Source of the DNA: JAHRVQ01 sp029941905
Lineage (GTDB): Bacteria > Pseudomonadota > Gammaproteobacteria > Pseudomonadales > Azotimanducaceae
Assembly: GCA_029941905.1 (NCBI GenBank)
Contig: JAPYTQ010000028.1
Location: 7,419 to 71,418 of the forward strand
DNA length: 64,000 bases
Direction of reading: 5' to 3'
Every line of letters begins with the position of its first letter. Within the stretch, counting starts at the first letter, position 1. Below are positions 26,865 to 35,961 of this stretch, one piece after another. Below the pieces are notes generated by a model that searched no databases, had not been told where the DNA came from, and saw only the letters and a list, made by a program, of their open reading frames with translations. The position numbers and the translations under genes were made by a program.

Positions 26865-27365
26865 ATGCGAATTGGCGTCGTCTCAGATACTCACAATAAC
26901 CTGAAAAACGTAACGCGAATTGTTGAGTTATTCAATGGGGCGAAAGTTGATCGTGTAGTCCATACTGGAGATATCACACAAATCAAGACAATTGGTTTGT
27001 TGAAAAATCTGGATGCCCCTTTGTACGGGGTCTACGGCAACAATGACCTTGGCGAATTACAGCTTCTTGAGCACAGGACCAGGCATTACGGGTTGCACTT
27101 TGTTCACCCACCGCTCACCCTTAATTGGGCTGGCAGACAAATTATCGTGGTTCACGATCCATTGGAACTACAACAGGTAAATACCCAGGGTGCTGATGTT
27201 ATTCTGCACGGGCATACGCATCTGGAAACAGTAGATTTTGAGTATTTTGAACGAGGAACGAGATTGACATTTAACCCAGGTGAATGTGCCGGTATGATTC
27301 AAGGCAGTAACGCGATTGGCATACTGGATTTGTTAGATATGAAACCGGAGATTATAAAATTTTGA
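26865..27365 (+). CDS. YfcE/MJ0936-type metallophosphoesterase
   Basis: The 166-residue calcineurin-like phosphodiesterase has all metal motifs: SDTHNNLKN, HTGDI, YGNND, VVHDP and HGHTHLE. Small enzymes of this type hydrolyse phosphodiesters with Mn or similar metals; natural substrates are rarely known. The stop overlaps the next gene by 4 bp (TTGA), implying translational coupling with the DoxX-like gene. Confidence 0.9.
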   Translation: MRIGVVSDTHNNLKNVTRIVELFNGAKVDRVVHTGDITQIKTIGLLKNLDAPLYGVYGNNDLGELQLLEHRTRHYGLHFVHPPLTLNWAGRQIIVVHDPLELQQVNTQGADVILHGHTHLETVDFEYFERGTRLTFNPGECAGMIQGSNAIGILDLLDMKPEIIKF

Positions 27366-27766
27366 AGCCAGTTCAAATCCTCCGTTATCTGGGGTTAGCC
27401 ATCGTTTTTCTATGGTTCTTCCTGGGAGGAGTCGGTCATTTCACGATGACCGAATTTTTTGTATCAATAATGCCTCCCTATGTTCCTTTTCATCTGCCGA
27501 TTGTCTATATCAGTGGAGTATTCGAAATTGTCCTGGCACTCCTGATCCTTTGGCCAGGAGTACGGCCCCTGGCAGGGTGGGGATTATTCGCCTTAACGAT
27601 TGCGGTGACACCCGCGAACATTCATATGTGGCTACACCCGGAGCTGTTTCCGGACGCCTCGGAGACAGCACTGTCCATCAGACTCGTGGTTCAAGTGATT
27701 CTGCTCGCACTGATATGGTGGTCGACACAGGTCGAATCACCTGACAGGGCGACCGCCGCGGGTTAA
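27362..27766 (+). CDS. DoxX-like four-helix membrane protein
   Basis: The 134-residue protein has four predicted membrane helices: LRYLGLAIVFLWFFLGGVGHF, LPIVYISGVFEIVLALLIL, LAGWGLFALTIAVTPANIH and IRLVVQVILLALIWW. The GGVGHF and ANIHMWLHP elements are usual in DoxX-family proteins of Proteobacteria. The function of the family is poorly defined. Its TTG start lies inside the upstream stop, and its own stop overlaps the next ATG by one base. Confidence 0.78.
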   Translation: MKPVQILRYLGLAIVFLWFFLGGVGHFTMTEFFVSIMPPYVPFHLPIVYISGVFEIVLALLILWPGVRPLAGWGLFALTIAVTPANIHMWLHPELFPDASETALSIRLVVQVILLALIWWSTQVESPDRATAAG

Positions 27767-30096
27767 TGATGAAACTTCAGGTTCATCATTTATTATGCCT
27801 GGCGACACTGTTACTGATGTCCGGGCTACTTATCCCAGGATCCGGCCAGGCCGCGAGCAATGAACTCCGGCGCCTGATAGAGCAGTCACAATCTTCAACA
27901 ACTCCATTACCGCCGGTGCTGCTGTCCAGCATTCATCGACTACAGGTTGAGGGAACAGATCCTGAACCCGGTGAGATTGCGCATTATCGGCAGTGGATCG
28001 AATGGCTGAGCCGATCTCCGACCAAACTGGGTTATAGCACGTTTGTCAATGAGCCATTGAGCGTGGGCATGACCGACCACATACGCCAGATATATCATGT
28101 CGGTGTAGGCATCCAATCGGGCGGTGGCATCGTCCTGGCCAGCCATTGGCAACATTCCATTGAGTTTCAAACCCAGGATCCATCTCGTGAGAACTTTGTT
28201 CGAATTGCGACAAAACGATCTGGCGTCCGGTTTGGAAGTGCCCGCACGGTGATGTCTGGTATTTATGCTGGTCTGGATGCCGGCCAGTCGATGCCCTTTT
28301 TCCCGGTTGAGTCAGGCGAACTCAGGGCTGGGGATGAGATCACTATTGAGTACAGGAATCTGCAATTACCCACTTATGCCAGTGAGTCGTTTGTGTTGCC
28401 GATCTATTTCAAATTAACAAACCAGGGTCGATATTTCCTGGCGCCTGTAGCGCCTCTGCAGGTAACTGCCGGTAAGGTGGCGAATCTCGACGTCATTGTG
28501 CCGGGTCAGATTTCCCCTGGGCAAGTGTTTGATGCAGAAATTATCCTTCGGGATGAATACGGTAACCTCGCCAGCGGTCGGCATCCCTCGTTTGACGTGT
28601 TGCTGGAGGGAATTTTCCATAGCCGGGTTCCCGCGGGAACCAATAATTTTTATCTGATCCCCGGCTTGAGCTTCGATGCCGGGGGCGAGCCTGAGATCGA
28701 GGTGCGATCCAGTGGCGGCGGGATTGTGGGAAAATCTAACCCGTTTGTTGTCGGCGAGGAGGTTAACTGGCAAATTCTCTGGGGTGAGACGCATCGGCAT
28801 TCATCAGCGGGTGAGGGTGTTTCGAAGATCAACGAAGCACCGAGATCCCAGGGTTTGGACTTCGCCATTTCAGCGACCCACATTGAATATCTTTCAGAGG
28901 GCACCTGGTCGGACCTGGCACAACCAAAATCCTGGGTCTGGGGTAAGGATCTAAAAGCAGGCGGTCAACAACTGGTCATATCCAATCAGTATTTCGTCGA
29001 TGCTCCGCGGCAAAGAGAGCTTGTCCGGCGGTTAACACCAGGTTCAGCGACCCTGGTCGCCCTGCCGGAGTCACCGGTTGACGATCGTTTCCTCGACAAC
29101 CAGGTAACCCGACTGGTGGAAATTGTGTCCCGGGATTCGCATTTTGAATGGTACGCGAATCGGCTCCTGTCCCGTGGTTACAGGCTGGGGTTTACCGGAT
29201 CCAGCCATAGCCATTTACTCCCTTTAGAGCAAGCGCCCAGGGCAGCTTTGACAGCCGTCATCTTAAAAGGTGACGAGACCTGGCAGGATGCCATGAGCCA
29301 GCGCCGAACGTACGTTACCACGGGCGAACGGACATGGCTCAAGGTTGAATTGAACGGTACCGAACCAGGTCAGCGCATCGCCAACGATCCCAGGCGAGTG
29401 ATCAAAGGTGAAGTCAGGGCCTCGTCAGCGTTGCACCTGATTGAGCTGATCAAAAATGGTGAGGTGCTCGAACGGCTCAATCTGGCAGAGGATTTGCAGA
29501 GCAACACGGTCAAAGTTTCCTTCTACTCTGATTCGCGACCGGCCTCCGGTCAGAGAGATTTGCCTCGTAATGGTCGTGAGTGGATTGGATTCCTTCAATT
29601 GACCAATGCATCGATTCTCAGGGCGGATTCACCTGGTTTCAGGATTCCTGCCAGGCAGGCGCTGGTGATAAATCCCAATAATGCCAATCGTATCGATTTC
29701 ATCACGTGGACCCGGGGTAATTCGAGCAGCTTTTTGGTTGATGTGGATACTGCGAATGAGGACGCGATACTGGAATTGAATCTCCGGAAGGGTCACGAAG
29801 ATGTAGATGTCAGGCCAGAAACACGACCATCGAGTTCCATTTCCAGTAGTAAGTATCAGGTAAGCCTGTTTGATTTGCGGAATTATCCTGTGGTACGAAC
29901 AATGAATGTTGCCGGATATGAAGATATGGTGACGTTTGAGCTGGTAAATCGTGGCGCAAAGCGCACTGCGAAATTCGAGTTCGTTGATCAGTCGGCAGTA
30001 CGACAGGGAGATTACTATTACATTCGAATTACCCAGCTTGATGATCAGATGGCATGGAGTAGCCCGATTTTTGTTGGAGGAAGCGATCATCCCTAG
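27766..30096 (+). CDS. DUF3604 secreted protein (PHP-like metal-binding fold)
   Basis: The 776-residue protein has an N-terminal signal peptide ending near GSGQAAS, an Ig-like or immunoglobulin-type region to about residue 330, then the DUF3604 core. The core begins with WGETHRHSSAGEG (about residue 340), contains FAISATHIEY and TGSSHSHLLP, and keeps the cluster of histidines expected for a metal site. DUF3604 is related to PHP phosphoesterases, so a periplasmic hydrolytic role is plausible but unproven. The start codon overlaps the DoxX-like stop, and the next gene starts inside its 3' end. Confidence 0.85.
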   Translation: MMKLQVHHLLCLATLLLMSGLLIPGSGQAASNELRRLIEQSQSSTTPLPPVLLSSIHRLQVEGTDPEPGEIAHYRQWIEWLSRSPTKLGYSTFVNEPLSVGMTDHIRQIYHVGVGIQSGGGIVLASHWQHSIEFQTQDPSRENFVRIATKRSGVRFGSARTVMSGIYAGLDAGQSMPFFPVESGELRAGDEITIEYRNLQLPTYASESFVLPIYFKLTNQGRYFLAPVAPLQVTAGKVANLDVIVPGQISPGQVFDAEIILRDEYGNLASGRHPSFDVLLEGIFHSRVPAGTNNFYLIPGLSFDAGGEPEIEVRSSGGGIVGKSNPFVVGEEVNWQILWGETHRHSSAGEGVSKINEAPRSQGLDFAISATHIEYLSEGTWSDLAQPKSWVWGKDLKAGGQQLVISNQYFVDAPRQRELVRRLTPGSATLVALPESPVDDRFLDNQVTRLVEIVSRDSHFEWYANRLLSRGYRLGFTGSSHSHLLPLEQAPRAALTAVILKGDETWQDAMSQRRTYVTTGERTWLKVELNGTEPGQRIANDPRRVIKGEVRASSALHLIELIKNGEVLERLNLAEDLQSNTVKVSFYSDSRPASGQRDLPRNGREWIGFLQLTNASILRADSPGFRIPARQALVINPNNANRIDFITWTRGNSSSFLVDVDTANEDAILELNLRKGHEDVDVRPETRPSSSISSSKYQVSLFDLRNYPVVRTMNVAGYEDMVTFELVNRGAKRTAKFEFVDQSAVRQGDYYYIRITQLDDQMAWSSPIFVGGSDHP

Positions 30097-31003
30097 ACTT
30101 TTACTTATCAGGTTCTGTGTCGTTGTCGGAATTTCAAACTGGCTGTTTCTCGGATCTGCATGTCAGACAGTCCAGGCCCAACCCCTCAGCTTATGGAGGA
30201 TCGACAATAACGATGCGAGGGTTTATCTTCTCGGCAGTGTTCACGCCTTGCGTCCAGATGTTTATCCTCTGGCGGCTGAAATCGATGCAGCCTTCGAGGA
30301 ATCTGACAAGACCGTGTTCGAGGTAGACTTGTCGCTCGAGTCCAGCTACGAAGTGTCTGCATTAATGCAACAAAAAGGCACCTACCCACACCCGCAAACT
30401 ATCGATTCACAAATCTCCCCTGCGACTCTGGAGAGATTGAAGGCGTACTTTTCATCTAACAATCTACAGATTTCTGATTTCAGACGAATGCGTCCCTGGC
30501 TTATTTCGCTTCAGATCGGGATTTACGAACTCGGTAAGTTGGGCTATGACCCGGATCTGGGAATTGATCTGTATTACCAGAAAAAAGCCCGAGCGTCCGG
30601 TAAACCTATAATGCAACTGGAAACCTTAGCAGAGCAAATAGACCTTTTGGCCGGTGACCCGGTGGATACTCAGGACATATCACTTAGGGCCTTGCTGGAG
30701 GAAATCGATGACATGGATTCTCAGATTAAGGACCTGATGGCTGCCTGGCAGCAGGGTGCGGTGGATCACATGTATGAATTGTCGACTCGCTCAAGCCAGA
30801 ACTATCCAGAATTAGTGGAGCAATTAAGTCGATTACTCGACCAGCGCAATGCTCGCATGGCTGAAAAAATTAACGCTTACCTGAATACCAAACAAAGTTA
30901 CTTTGTCGTTATCGGGGCACTGCATATGGGTGGTCCCAACGGAATACTGGCGTTGTTGGGTAAAGATCACCGTATCGTGCAATTACAACATTCACGAAAA
31001 TGA
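30041..31003 (+). CDS. TraB/GumN family protein
   Basis: The body carries the GumN opening SLWRIDNNDARVYLLGSVHALRPDVYPL, FEVDLS, MRPWLISLQIG, the ExxxE-like ETLAEQIDLL, and ends YFVVIGALHMGGPNGILALL. These are typical of TraB/GumN proteins, which are related to the Tiki metalloproteases. A hydrophobic signal region (RLLLIRFCVVVGISNWLFLGSACQ) precedes it. The start is uncertain. ATG 30041 overlaps DUF3604 by 56 bp; TTGs at 30071 or 30074 are alternatives; GGAGGAA at 30076-30082 has no standard start at ideal spacing. Confidence 0.85.
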   Translation: MIRWHGVARFLLEEAIIPRLLLIRFCVVVGISNWLFLGSACQTVQAQPLSLWRIDNNDARVYLLGSVHALRPDVYPLAAEIDAAFEESDKTVFEVDLSLESSYEVSALMQQKGTYPHPQTIDSQISPATLERLKAYFSSNNLQISDFRRMRPWLISLQIGIYELGKLGYDPDLGIDLYYQKKARASGKPIMQLETLAEQIDLLAGDPVDTQDISLRALLEEIDDMDSQIKDLMAAWQQGAVDHMYELSTRSSQNYPELVEQLSRLLDQRNARMAEKINAYLNTKQSYFVVIGALHMGGPNGILALLGKDHRIVQLQHSRK

Positions 31004-31164
31004 TCTGCTTGAATGACAGGAGTGAAATCTCCTAAAATACTACCAGGTTACCGTCATTAGCCTGCTACCCACCGGGGCAAAGCGTTCGCAGTGACTCACA
31101 TCCAACCTTTTCTTACCTGAAGCGGGTCACGCTTGTCGCATACCCTTAACATTTGGAGTAACTC

Positions 31165-31605
31165 ATGCGTAAAATTGCATTTATTCAGTCCTGTTGGCAC
31201 AAGGACATTGTTGATCAATTCAAGTTTTCTTTTACAGAAACCATTAAAGAACTGTTACAAAACCAGGTCGAAATTGATTACTTTGATGCACCTGGTGTTG
31301 TTGAAATTCCGTTGTTGGCAAAACTGAGTGCCAAAAAGCAGTGTTTTGACGCGATTGTGGTTTGCGGTCTGATCGTTGACCATGGTGTCTACCGACATGA
31401 ATTTGTCGCTCAGGCTGTGATGGATTCGACCATGGGGGTGCAGATGGAAATGGAGGTGCCGGTTATCTACGGTATCCTCACGGCGCAGGATTTTCTTTCT
31501 GAAGGTCGTGAAGCATTCTACCGAGAACATTTCCTGGTAAAAGGTAAGGAGGCCGCAAACGCCTGCTCGAAAACACTCTCCAATATTATGTTGTTAACGG
31601 CTTAG
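31165..31605 (+). CDS. ribH: 6,7-dimethyl-8-ribityllumazine synthase
   Basis: The 146-residue protein has lumazine-synthase features: AFIQSCWHKDIVDQF, a DAPGVVEIP substrate loop, VVCGLIVDHGVYRHEFVAQAVMDSTMGVQ with the catalytic His, and VPVIYGILTAQDF. The Trp near the N-terminus and the single-gene context resemble the type II (RibH2, decameric) enzyme of Brucella rather than the classical RibH. It makes the last riboflavin precursor. No FMN riboswitch was seen in the 161-bp leader. A second ribH probably exists in the main rib operon elsewhere (inference). Confidence 0.87.
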   Translation: MRKIAFIQSCWHKDIVDQFKFSFTETIKELLQNQVEIDYFDAPGVVEIPLLAKLSAKKQCFDAIVVCGLIVDHGVYRHEFVAQAVMDSTMGVQMEMEVPVIYGILTAQDFLSEGREAFYREHFLVKGKEAANACSKTLSNIMLLTA

Positions 31606-31713
31606 GGTTACTGGGGGCCCGTCCCAATTTCTTTGGGCTGTACAGAGTTGTGAAGAATTGCCAACATCACTATTCTTGCGGTTTCGATAACCGTAAGTAC
31701 AAGGATCAATCCT

Positions 31714-32136
31714 ATGAAATATCTGCATACCATGGTCAGGGTCAATGATATTGACAAATCACTGGCGTTCTACTGTGACAGTCTTGGCCTCGAAGAATTG
31801 AGAAGAATCGACAGTGAGCAGGGGCGGTTTACCCTGGTATTTCTTGCGGCGCCCGGTGACAGTGAGGCACAGGTCGAATTAACCTATAACTGGGATGGAG
31901 ATGAGCTCGGTGAGGGTAGTCGCAATTTTGGTCATCTGGCCTATGCGGTACCCAATATCTATGAAACCTGTCAACGACTGCAAGCCGGTGGGGTAGTTAT
32001 CAATCGACCGCCCCGGGATGGGCGAATGGCATTTGTCCGGTCACCGGACAACATCTCCGTTGAGTTGCTGCAGACAGGCGAAGCACTTGCGCCCAGTGAG
32101 CCGTGGATTTCCATGGACAATGTGGGCGACTGGTAG
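31714..32136 (+). CDS. gloA: Lactoylglutathione lyase (glyoxalase I)
   Basis: The 140-residue VOC protein has the four metal ligands of GlxI at expected spacing: His5 (LHTMVRV), Glu55 (VELTYNWD), His74 (NFGHLAYAV) and Glu117 (ISVELLQ). The motif RVNDIDKSLAFYCDSLGL is typical. It isomerises the hemithioacetal of methylglyoxal and glutathione. The C-terminus is slightly longer than in E. coli GloA. It abuts the histidine phosphatase gene with no gap. Confidence 0.9.
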   Translation: MKYLHTMVRVNDIDKSLAFYCDSLGLEELRRIDSEQGRFTLVFLAAPGDSEAQVELTYNWDGDELGEGSRNFGHLAYAVPNIYETCQRLQAGGVVINRPPRDGRMAFVRSPDNISVELLQTGEALAPSEPWISMDNVGDW

Positions 32137-32736
32137 ATGACGACGTTTTTATTGATTCGGCATGGCGAAATTGATGCCAATATAGACAAGCGATGGCATG
32201 GTGCCACCGACAGTGAGTTGAATACCAGGGGTATGGAGCAAGCGGGTAAAATGGGTAGATGTTTATCCAAACAATATCCAAATATTACAAAGGTTTATAG
32301 CAGCCCTTTAAAGAGAACTATGAAGACTGCGATGGCACTGGCAGATGCCCTTGGCACCACACCGGAAGGCCACGAGGGCCTCCGTGAATATGGTATAGGT
32401 GAATTGGAGGATACGTCCTACGACTCCCTGCTCAAGGATCATGACTTTTTTGATTCAATTGCTCGTAATCAGGACTTCGCACCGCCGGGAGGCGAGTCTG
32501 TCAATCGTGTCCGCGATCGAATGATTTCGGCTTTTGATGACATACGTCACCGGCATGTGGGTGAAAAGGTCGCGTTGGTGAGTCACGGCGCAGCGATGGC
32601 AATTGCCCTGTCAGAATTACTCAAGGGATCACCATTTCCGTTTTTTGATTTTCACATGTCCAATACCGGCGTGAGTCAGTTGGTTTGGGGTGATTCCGTG
32701 GCGCTTACTTCATTCAATGATACGGATCATCTATAA
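32137..32736 (+). CDS. Histidine phosphatase family protein
   Basis: The 199-residue phosphoglycerate-mutase-like protein has the phosphohistidine motif LLIRHGEIDAN (His9), SSPLKRTMKTA with the phosphate-binding Arg, the acid in GIGELED and the second His in LVSHGAAMAI. Enzymes like this dephosphorylate small phosphoesters such as alpha-ribazole phosphate or sugar phosphates; which one is unclear. It starts immediately after the gloA stop. Confidence 0.88.
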   Translation: MTTFLLIRHGEIDANIDKRWHGATDSELNTRGMEQAGKMGRCLSKQYPNITKVYSSPLKRTMKTAMALADALGTTPEGHEGLREYGIGELEDTSYDSLLKDHDFFDSIARNQDFAPPGGESVNRVRDRMISAFDDIRHRHVGEKVALVSHGAAMAIALSELLKGSPFPFFDFHMSNTGVSQLVWGDSVALTSFNDTDHL

Positions 32737-32837
32737 GCCTGGGTTGTAAAACCTCTCGCCGCCAAAGCTATTTGCCAGTTGCAATTGATTCCTGTACAAG
32801 GGATTCATAGTCTAAAAATTTTGGCGAAGGAGTGCGT

Positions 32838-34511
32838 GTGGTAGAGGCAGTTGATGAACGCAGCGATTGCCAGTCCCAAGGCGTCGCCTTAAATCTGGCG
32901 CTTGGTGTGGACCGCGAAGAAATCCTCGCGGCTCTGCAGGACTTGCTCGATCAGCTTACCCGGCATCCCAGGATTCTCACTGAGGTCTGGCGGTATTTCA
33001 TGACTGAAGCGGCGTCTATCACGCTAGGGTTCAGCACGCTTGACCCTTCTGCTGATAAACGGTTTTCAGATCCAGCCTGGCATGAGAATCCATTTTACAA
33101 GCGTCTGGGGCAGTATCACCTGGCAATGGGCAATGCCCTCGATAAGTGGTTGGACGGCAGTGAACTGGAAGAGATGAATGAAAAGCGAGCGCGCTTTCTG
33201 CTGGGAATCCTGAAGGACCTGCTAGCTCCCGTTAATAACCTGTATAGCAATCCAACGGCACTCAAATCCCTGTTCGAGAGCCAGGGAGAGAGTCTGGTCA
33301 ATGGTTTGAGAAATTACCTGGATGATGTCCGTCACAATTATGGCTATCCGGCCGTGGCCGATAGAAATAGCTTCGTGATCGGCAAGGACGTTGCCGCGAG
33401 TGAAGGTTCGGTAATTTTCCGAAACGAACTGCTTGAACTGATTCAATATGAGCCCACTACCGAGAAGGTTCATGAGCGCCCCTTCCTTTATGTCTTCAGT
33501 CAGGTCAATCGATTCTATCTGGGTGATCTCACACCGGACCGTAGTTTATTCCAGGAGATGTTGGCGGAAGGCATACAGGTATTTGCCGTCAGCTGGCGAA
33601 ACCCTACCACTGAACAGCGGGACTGGTCACTGCAAACCTATGCCGAGGGTGTTATCCAGGCGATTGAGGTGCTTCAGGAAATATCCGGCCATGAGAAGAT
33701 AAATCTCATGGGCCTCTGCGCGGGAGGTATTACCACGGCTACGGCTGCTGGTTTATTGAATGCCAGGGGTAACGACTACATCAATTGCCATTCATTGTTC
33801 GTCAACATTCTTGACAATCACACCGAGGACAGTGATTTTGGCTTGTTCGTTTCAGAACGCTCGATCGAAATGCAAAAAGCGAAAGTACAGGCGGCGGGTA
33901 TATTCAGTGAAAAGGATGTGTTCGAAATGTTCGCCTGGCTAACCCCGGAAGAGAGTGTGATGGCCTTCTACCGGGACAACTATTTACTCGGCAAGAATCC
34001 GCCCATACACCCCCTGCTGTTCTGGTCAATGGATTACACCAGGGTATCTGCGGGTCTGCAATGTGACTACCTGGACCTTGCCTGGGGGAACAAACTGGCC
34101 AAAAGAGAGATGATGATCGCTGGTCACCGGATTGATTTATCGAAGATTATCCACGATGTATACATTATGGCCGGCAGTACCGATCACATTACCCCCTGGC
34201 GTGGCTGTTATCGAACAACCTCATTGTTTGGCGGCAACGTGAAATTCATATTAACCAACCAGAACCACACCCAGACAATTAGTAATCGCCCGAACAATAA
34301 ACATATGAAGTACTGGATCGCCGATGAACTGCCGGAAGATGTTGAAGATTGGGTTACCCTCGCCAAAGAAGTGCCATCGTCATGGCGCCTGCATTGGATA
34401 GATTGGCTCAAGACCCGTTCCGGTAACGAGGTCGACGCCATGAAGGAACCCGGGTCCGAAAACCACCCGGCCTTGAGTGTCGCACCGGGAAGATATGTCC
34501 TTGAAAGCTAA
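32838..34511 (+). CDS. phaC: Class I polyhydroxyalkanoate synthase
   Basis: The 557-residue protein has the PHA synthase lipase-like box GLCAGG with nucleophile Cys near residue 294, the acid in AGSTDHITPW (about Asp447) and the base in TNQNHTQTI (about His478). The N-terminal domain has FMTEAASITLGFS and WHENPFYKRLGQYHL, typical of class I/II enzymes. It polymerises hydroxyacyl-CoA into storage granules. GTG at 32838 was chosen over GTG 32832 because AAGGAG sits at better distance. phaA, phaB and a phasin are not adjacent; a GYD gene follows. Confidence 0.9.
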   Translation: MVEAVDERSDCQSQGVALNLALGVDREEILAALQDLLDQLTRHPRILTEVWRYFMTEAASITLGFSTLDPSADKRFSDPAWHENPFYKRLGQYHLAMGNALDKWLDGSELEEMNEKRARFLLGILKDLLAPVNNLYSNPTALKSLFESQGESLVNGLRNYLDDVRHNYGYPAVADRNSFVIGKDVAASEGSVIFRNELLELIQYEPTTEKVHERPFLYVFSQVNRFYLGDLTPDRSLFQEMLAEGIQVFAVSWRNPTTEQRDWSLQTYAEGVIQAIEVLQEISGHEKINLMGLCAGGITTATAAGLLNARGNDYINCHSLFVNILDNHTEDSDFGLFVSERSIEMQKAKVQAAGIFSEKDVFEMFAWLTPEESVMAFYRDNYLLGKNPPIHPLLFWSMDYTRVSAGLQCDYLDLAWGNKLAKREMMIAGHRIDLSKIIHDVYIMAGSTDHITPWRGCYRTTSLFGGNVKFILTNQNHTQTISNRPNNKHMKYWIADELPEDVEDWVTLAKEVPSSWRLHWIDWLKTRSGNEVDAMKEPGSENHPALSVAPGRYVLES

Positions 34512-34591
34512 ACACTTTGTATGATTCATCGTAGATCCCAGTGTTGGTCATGGCTGACCAACACTGGCTATTAACAATAAGGGGTACCAGT

Positions 34592-34897
34592 ATGGCCACG
34601 TATATCATGTTAAGCACATTGACCGATGATGGGCGAAAGACCCTGAAGGAGAGACCAGAGCGACTCAAAGAAGTTAATAAAGAGGTCGAATCGATGGGAG
34701 CGAGAGTCACAGCGCAGTTTGCAGTGATGGGTGGCTATGATTTCGTTAATATCATTGAGGCACCCACCAACGAAGTCATGGCCAGGCTTGCCGTCGAGCT
34801 TGGCTCCCGCGGCACGATCCAAATTACGACTCTGCCTGCCATCGGGGTCGATGATTTTGTCGATATGCTCGCGGGTAACGCACCCGGCGGAGAATAA
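34592..34897 (+). CDS. GYD domain protein
   Basis: The 101-residue ferredoxin-like domain begins MATYIMLSTLTDDGRKTLKE and has the name-giving FAVMGGYDFVNIIEAP. GYD proteins are small alpha/beta proteins of unclear function, sometimes compared with Lrp-type ligand-binding folds. The ATG at 34592 follows an AAGGGG. The next gene starts 3 bp after the stop and begins with a second divergent copy of the same domain. Confidence 0.88.
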   Translation: MATYIMLSTLTDDGRKTLKERPERLKEVNKEVESMGARVTAQFAVMGGYDFVNIIEAPTNEVMARLAVELGSRGTIQITTLPAIGVDDFVDMLAGNAPGGE

Positions 34898-34900
34898 AAC

Positions 34901-35923
34901 ATGCCGGTCTATGTGCTGCTGTCCCGCCTTAGCGGCAAAAGCATGCGTCAGGTGCTGGATCAGCCTGAGACATTGTATGGCATCAGGCAAACACTGGAAG
35001 AGTTTGAAGCCAACATCCTCGGAGACTACCACCTGCTGGGTAAGTTTGATCACTGTACGATCTTTGAGGTCTCCGATAATTTCAGAGCCCAGCAAGCTGT
35101 TCTGCACCAGGTCTTAACGAATTCTCCAGATACGGTGTTGCTGCCGGGCTTCGATCTGTCCCTGTTCCAACGAATGATCAGCATGGAGATCCGAACCGAG
35201 GGTCCCCACAAATGGCAGATAAAATGGTGGGCCAAGTCTGCTCGTCTTTGCTTCCGCTGGTATCAATATTCACGATGGATGTGGCGCTATTGCAAGCCGT
35301 TTACCGCAACGGGTAAAGAAAACTTCGAGGGGATAAACGGCCCTTGTATCGTGGTGGGTAACCATACCAGCCACTTCGATGCACTGGCGTTGTTCCATGG
35401 TTTACCGCAACGCATAAAGTGGAATATCTACTTTGGCGCTGCCGCTGATCGTTGGTTCTTAAAAGGGGGTGGCGGTCGCAAAGAGATCGTCTTGCAACCC
35501 TGGTACAACTCGTTGATTGGCGGTAGCTTTCCCATTCGACGAGGTGGCGGCTCAGCAACCCTGGATTACTCCAAATGGCTTCTGGATCATGGTTCAAACC
35601 TGGCGATATTCCCTGAGGGTACTCGCTCCACATCGCGGAAAATGAGCCGATTCAAACACGGTGTCGCACTGTTGGCGATTGAGAAAAAAGTGCCGATAGT
35701 GCCGTGTTACCTCACCGGGCTCAATAAACTCAGACCGAAAGGGTCCCGGGAGATTTCCCCCGGCCCCGCAGCTGCCAACTATCAGCCCCCGATCTATTTA
35801 CCGGATGGCATCACAGTTCCAGAAGCTACCCGAATGATATTTGATGGTTTGAATACGCCTCACCAACTCGTGTCGGAATATGGACCCGAAGCGGCTCGCT
35901 GGAACTGGAAAGCCGGTGCATGA
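34901..35923 (+). CDS. GYD domain - PlsC acyltransferase fusion
   Basis: The 340-residue protein has two parts. Residues 1-90 (VYVLLSRLSGKSMRQVL ... GDYHLLGKFDHCTIFEVSDN) align in pattern with the GYD protein encoded just upstream. From about residue 110 it is a 1-acyl-glycerol-3-phosphate acyltransferase with VGNHTSHFDALAL (HX4D, near 155), FPIRRGG and FPEGTRSTSR, the acyl-CoA and phosphate sites. It would acylate lysophosphatidate or another lipid acceptor at the membrane. The fusion beside a free GYD gene and phaC is unusual, suggesting regulation of the enzyme by the GYD part (inference). Confidence 0.85.
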   Translation: MPVYVLLSRLSGKSMRQVLDQPETLYGIRQTLEEFEANILGDYHLLGKFDHCTIFEVSDNFRAQQAVLHQVLTNSPDTVLLPGFDLSLFQRMISMEIRTEGPHKWQIKWWAKSARLCFRWYQYSRWMWRYCKPFTATGKENFEGINGPCIVVGNHTSHFDALALFHGLPQRIKWNIYFGAAADRWFLKGGGGRKEIVLQPWYNSLIGGSFPIRRGGGSATLDYSKWLLDHGSNLAIFPEGTRSTSRKMSRFKHGVALLAIEKKVPIVPCYLTGLNKLRPKGSREISPGPAAANYQPPIYLPDGITVPEATRMIFDGLNTPHQLVSEYGPEAARWNWKAGA

Positions 35924-35961
35924 TCTAGTGGCCTAGCAAGCAGGGGTCGTGCGTCATTCGA

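Noticed and set aside
31004..31164. FMN riboswitch before ribH
   Set aside because: The leader lacks the conserved AGGG/GGGY FMN-element segments; nothing beyond plain promoter-like sequence is visible.
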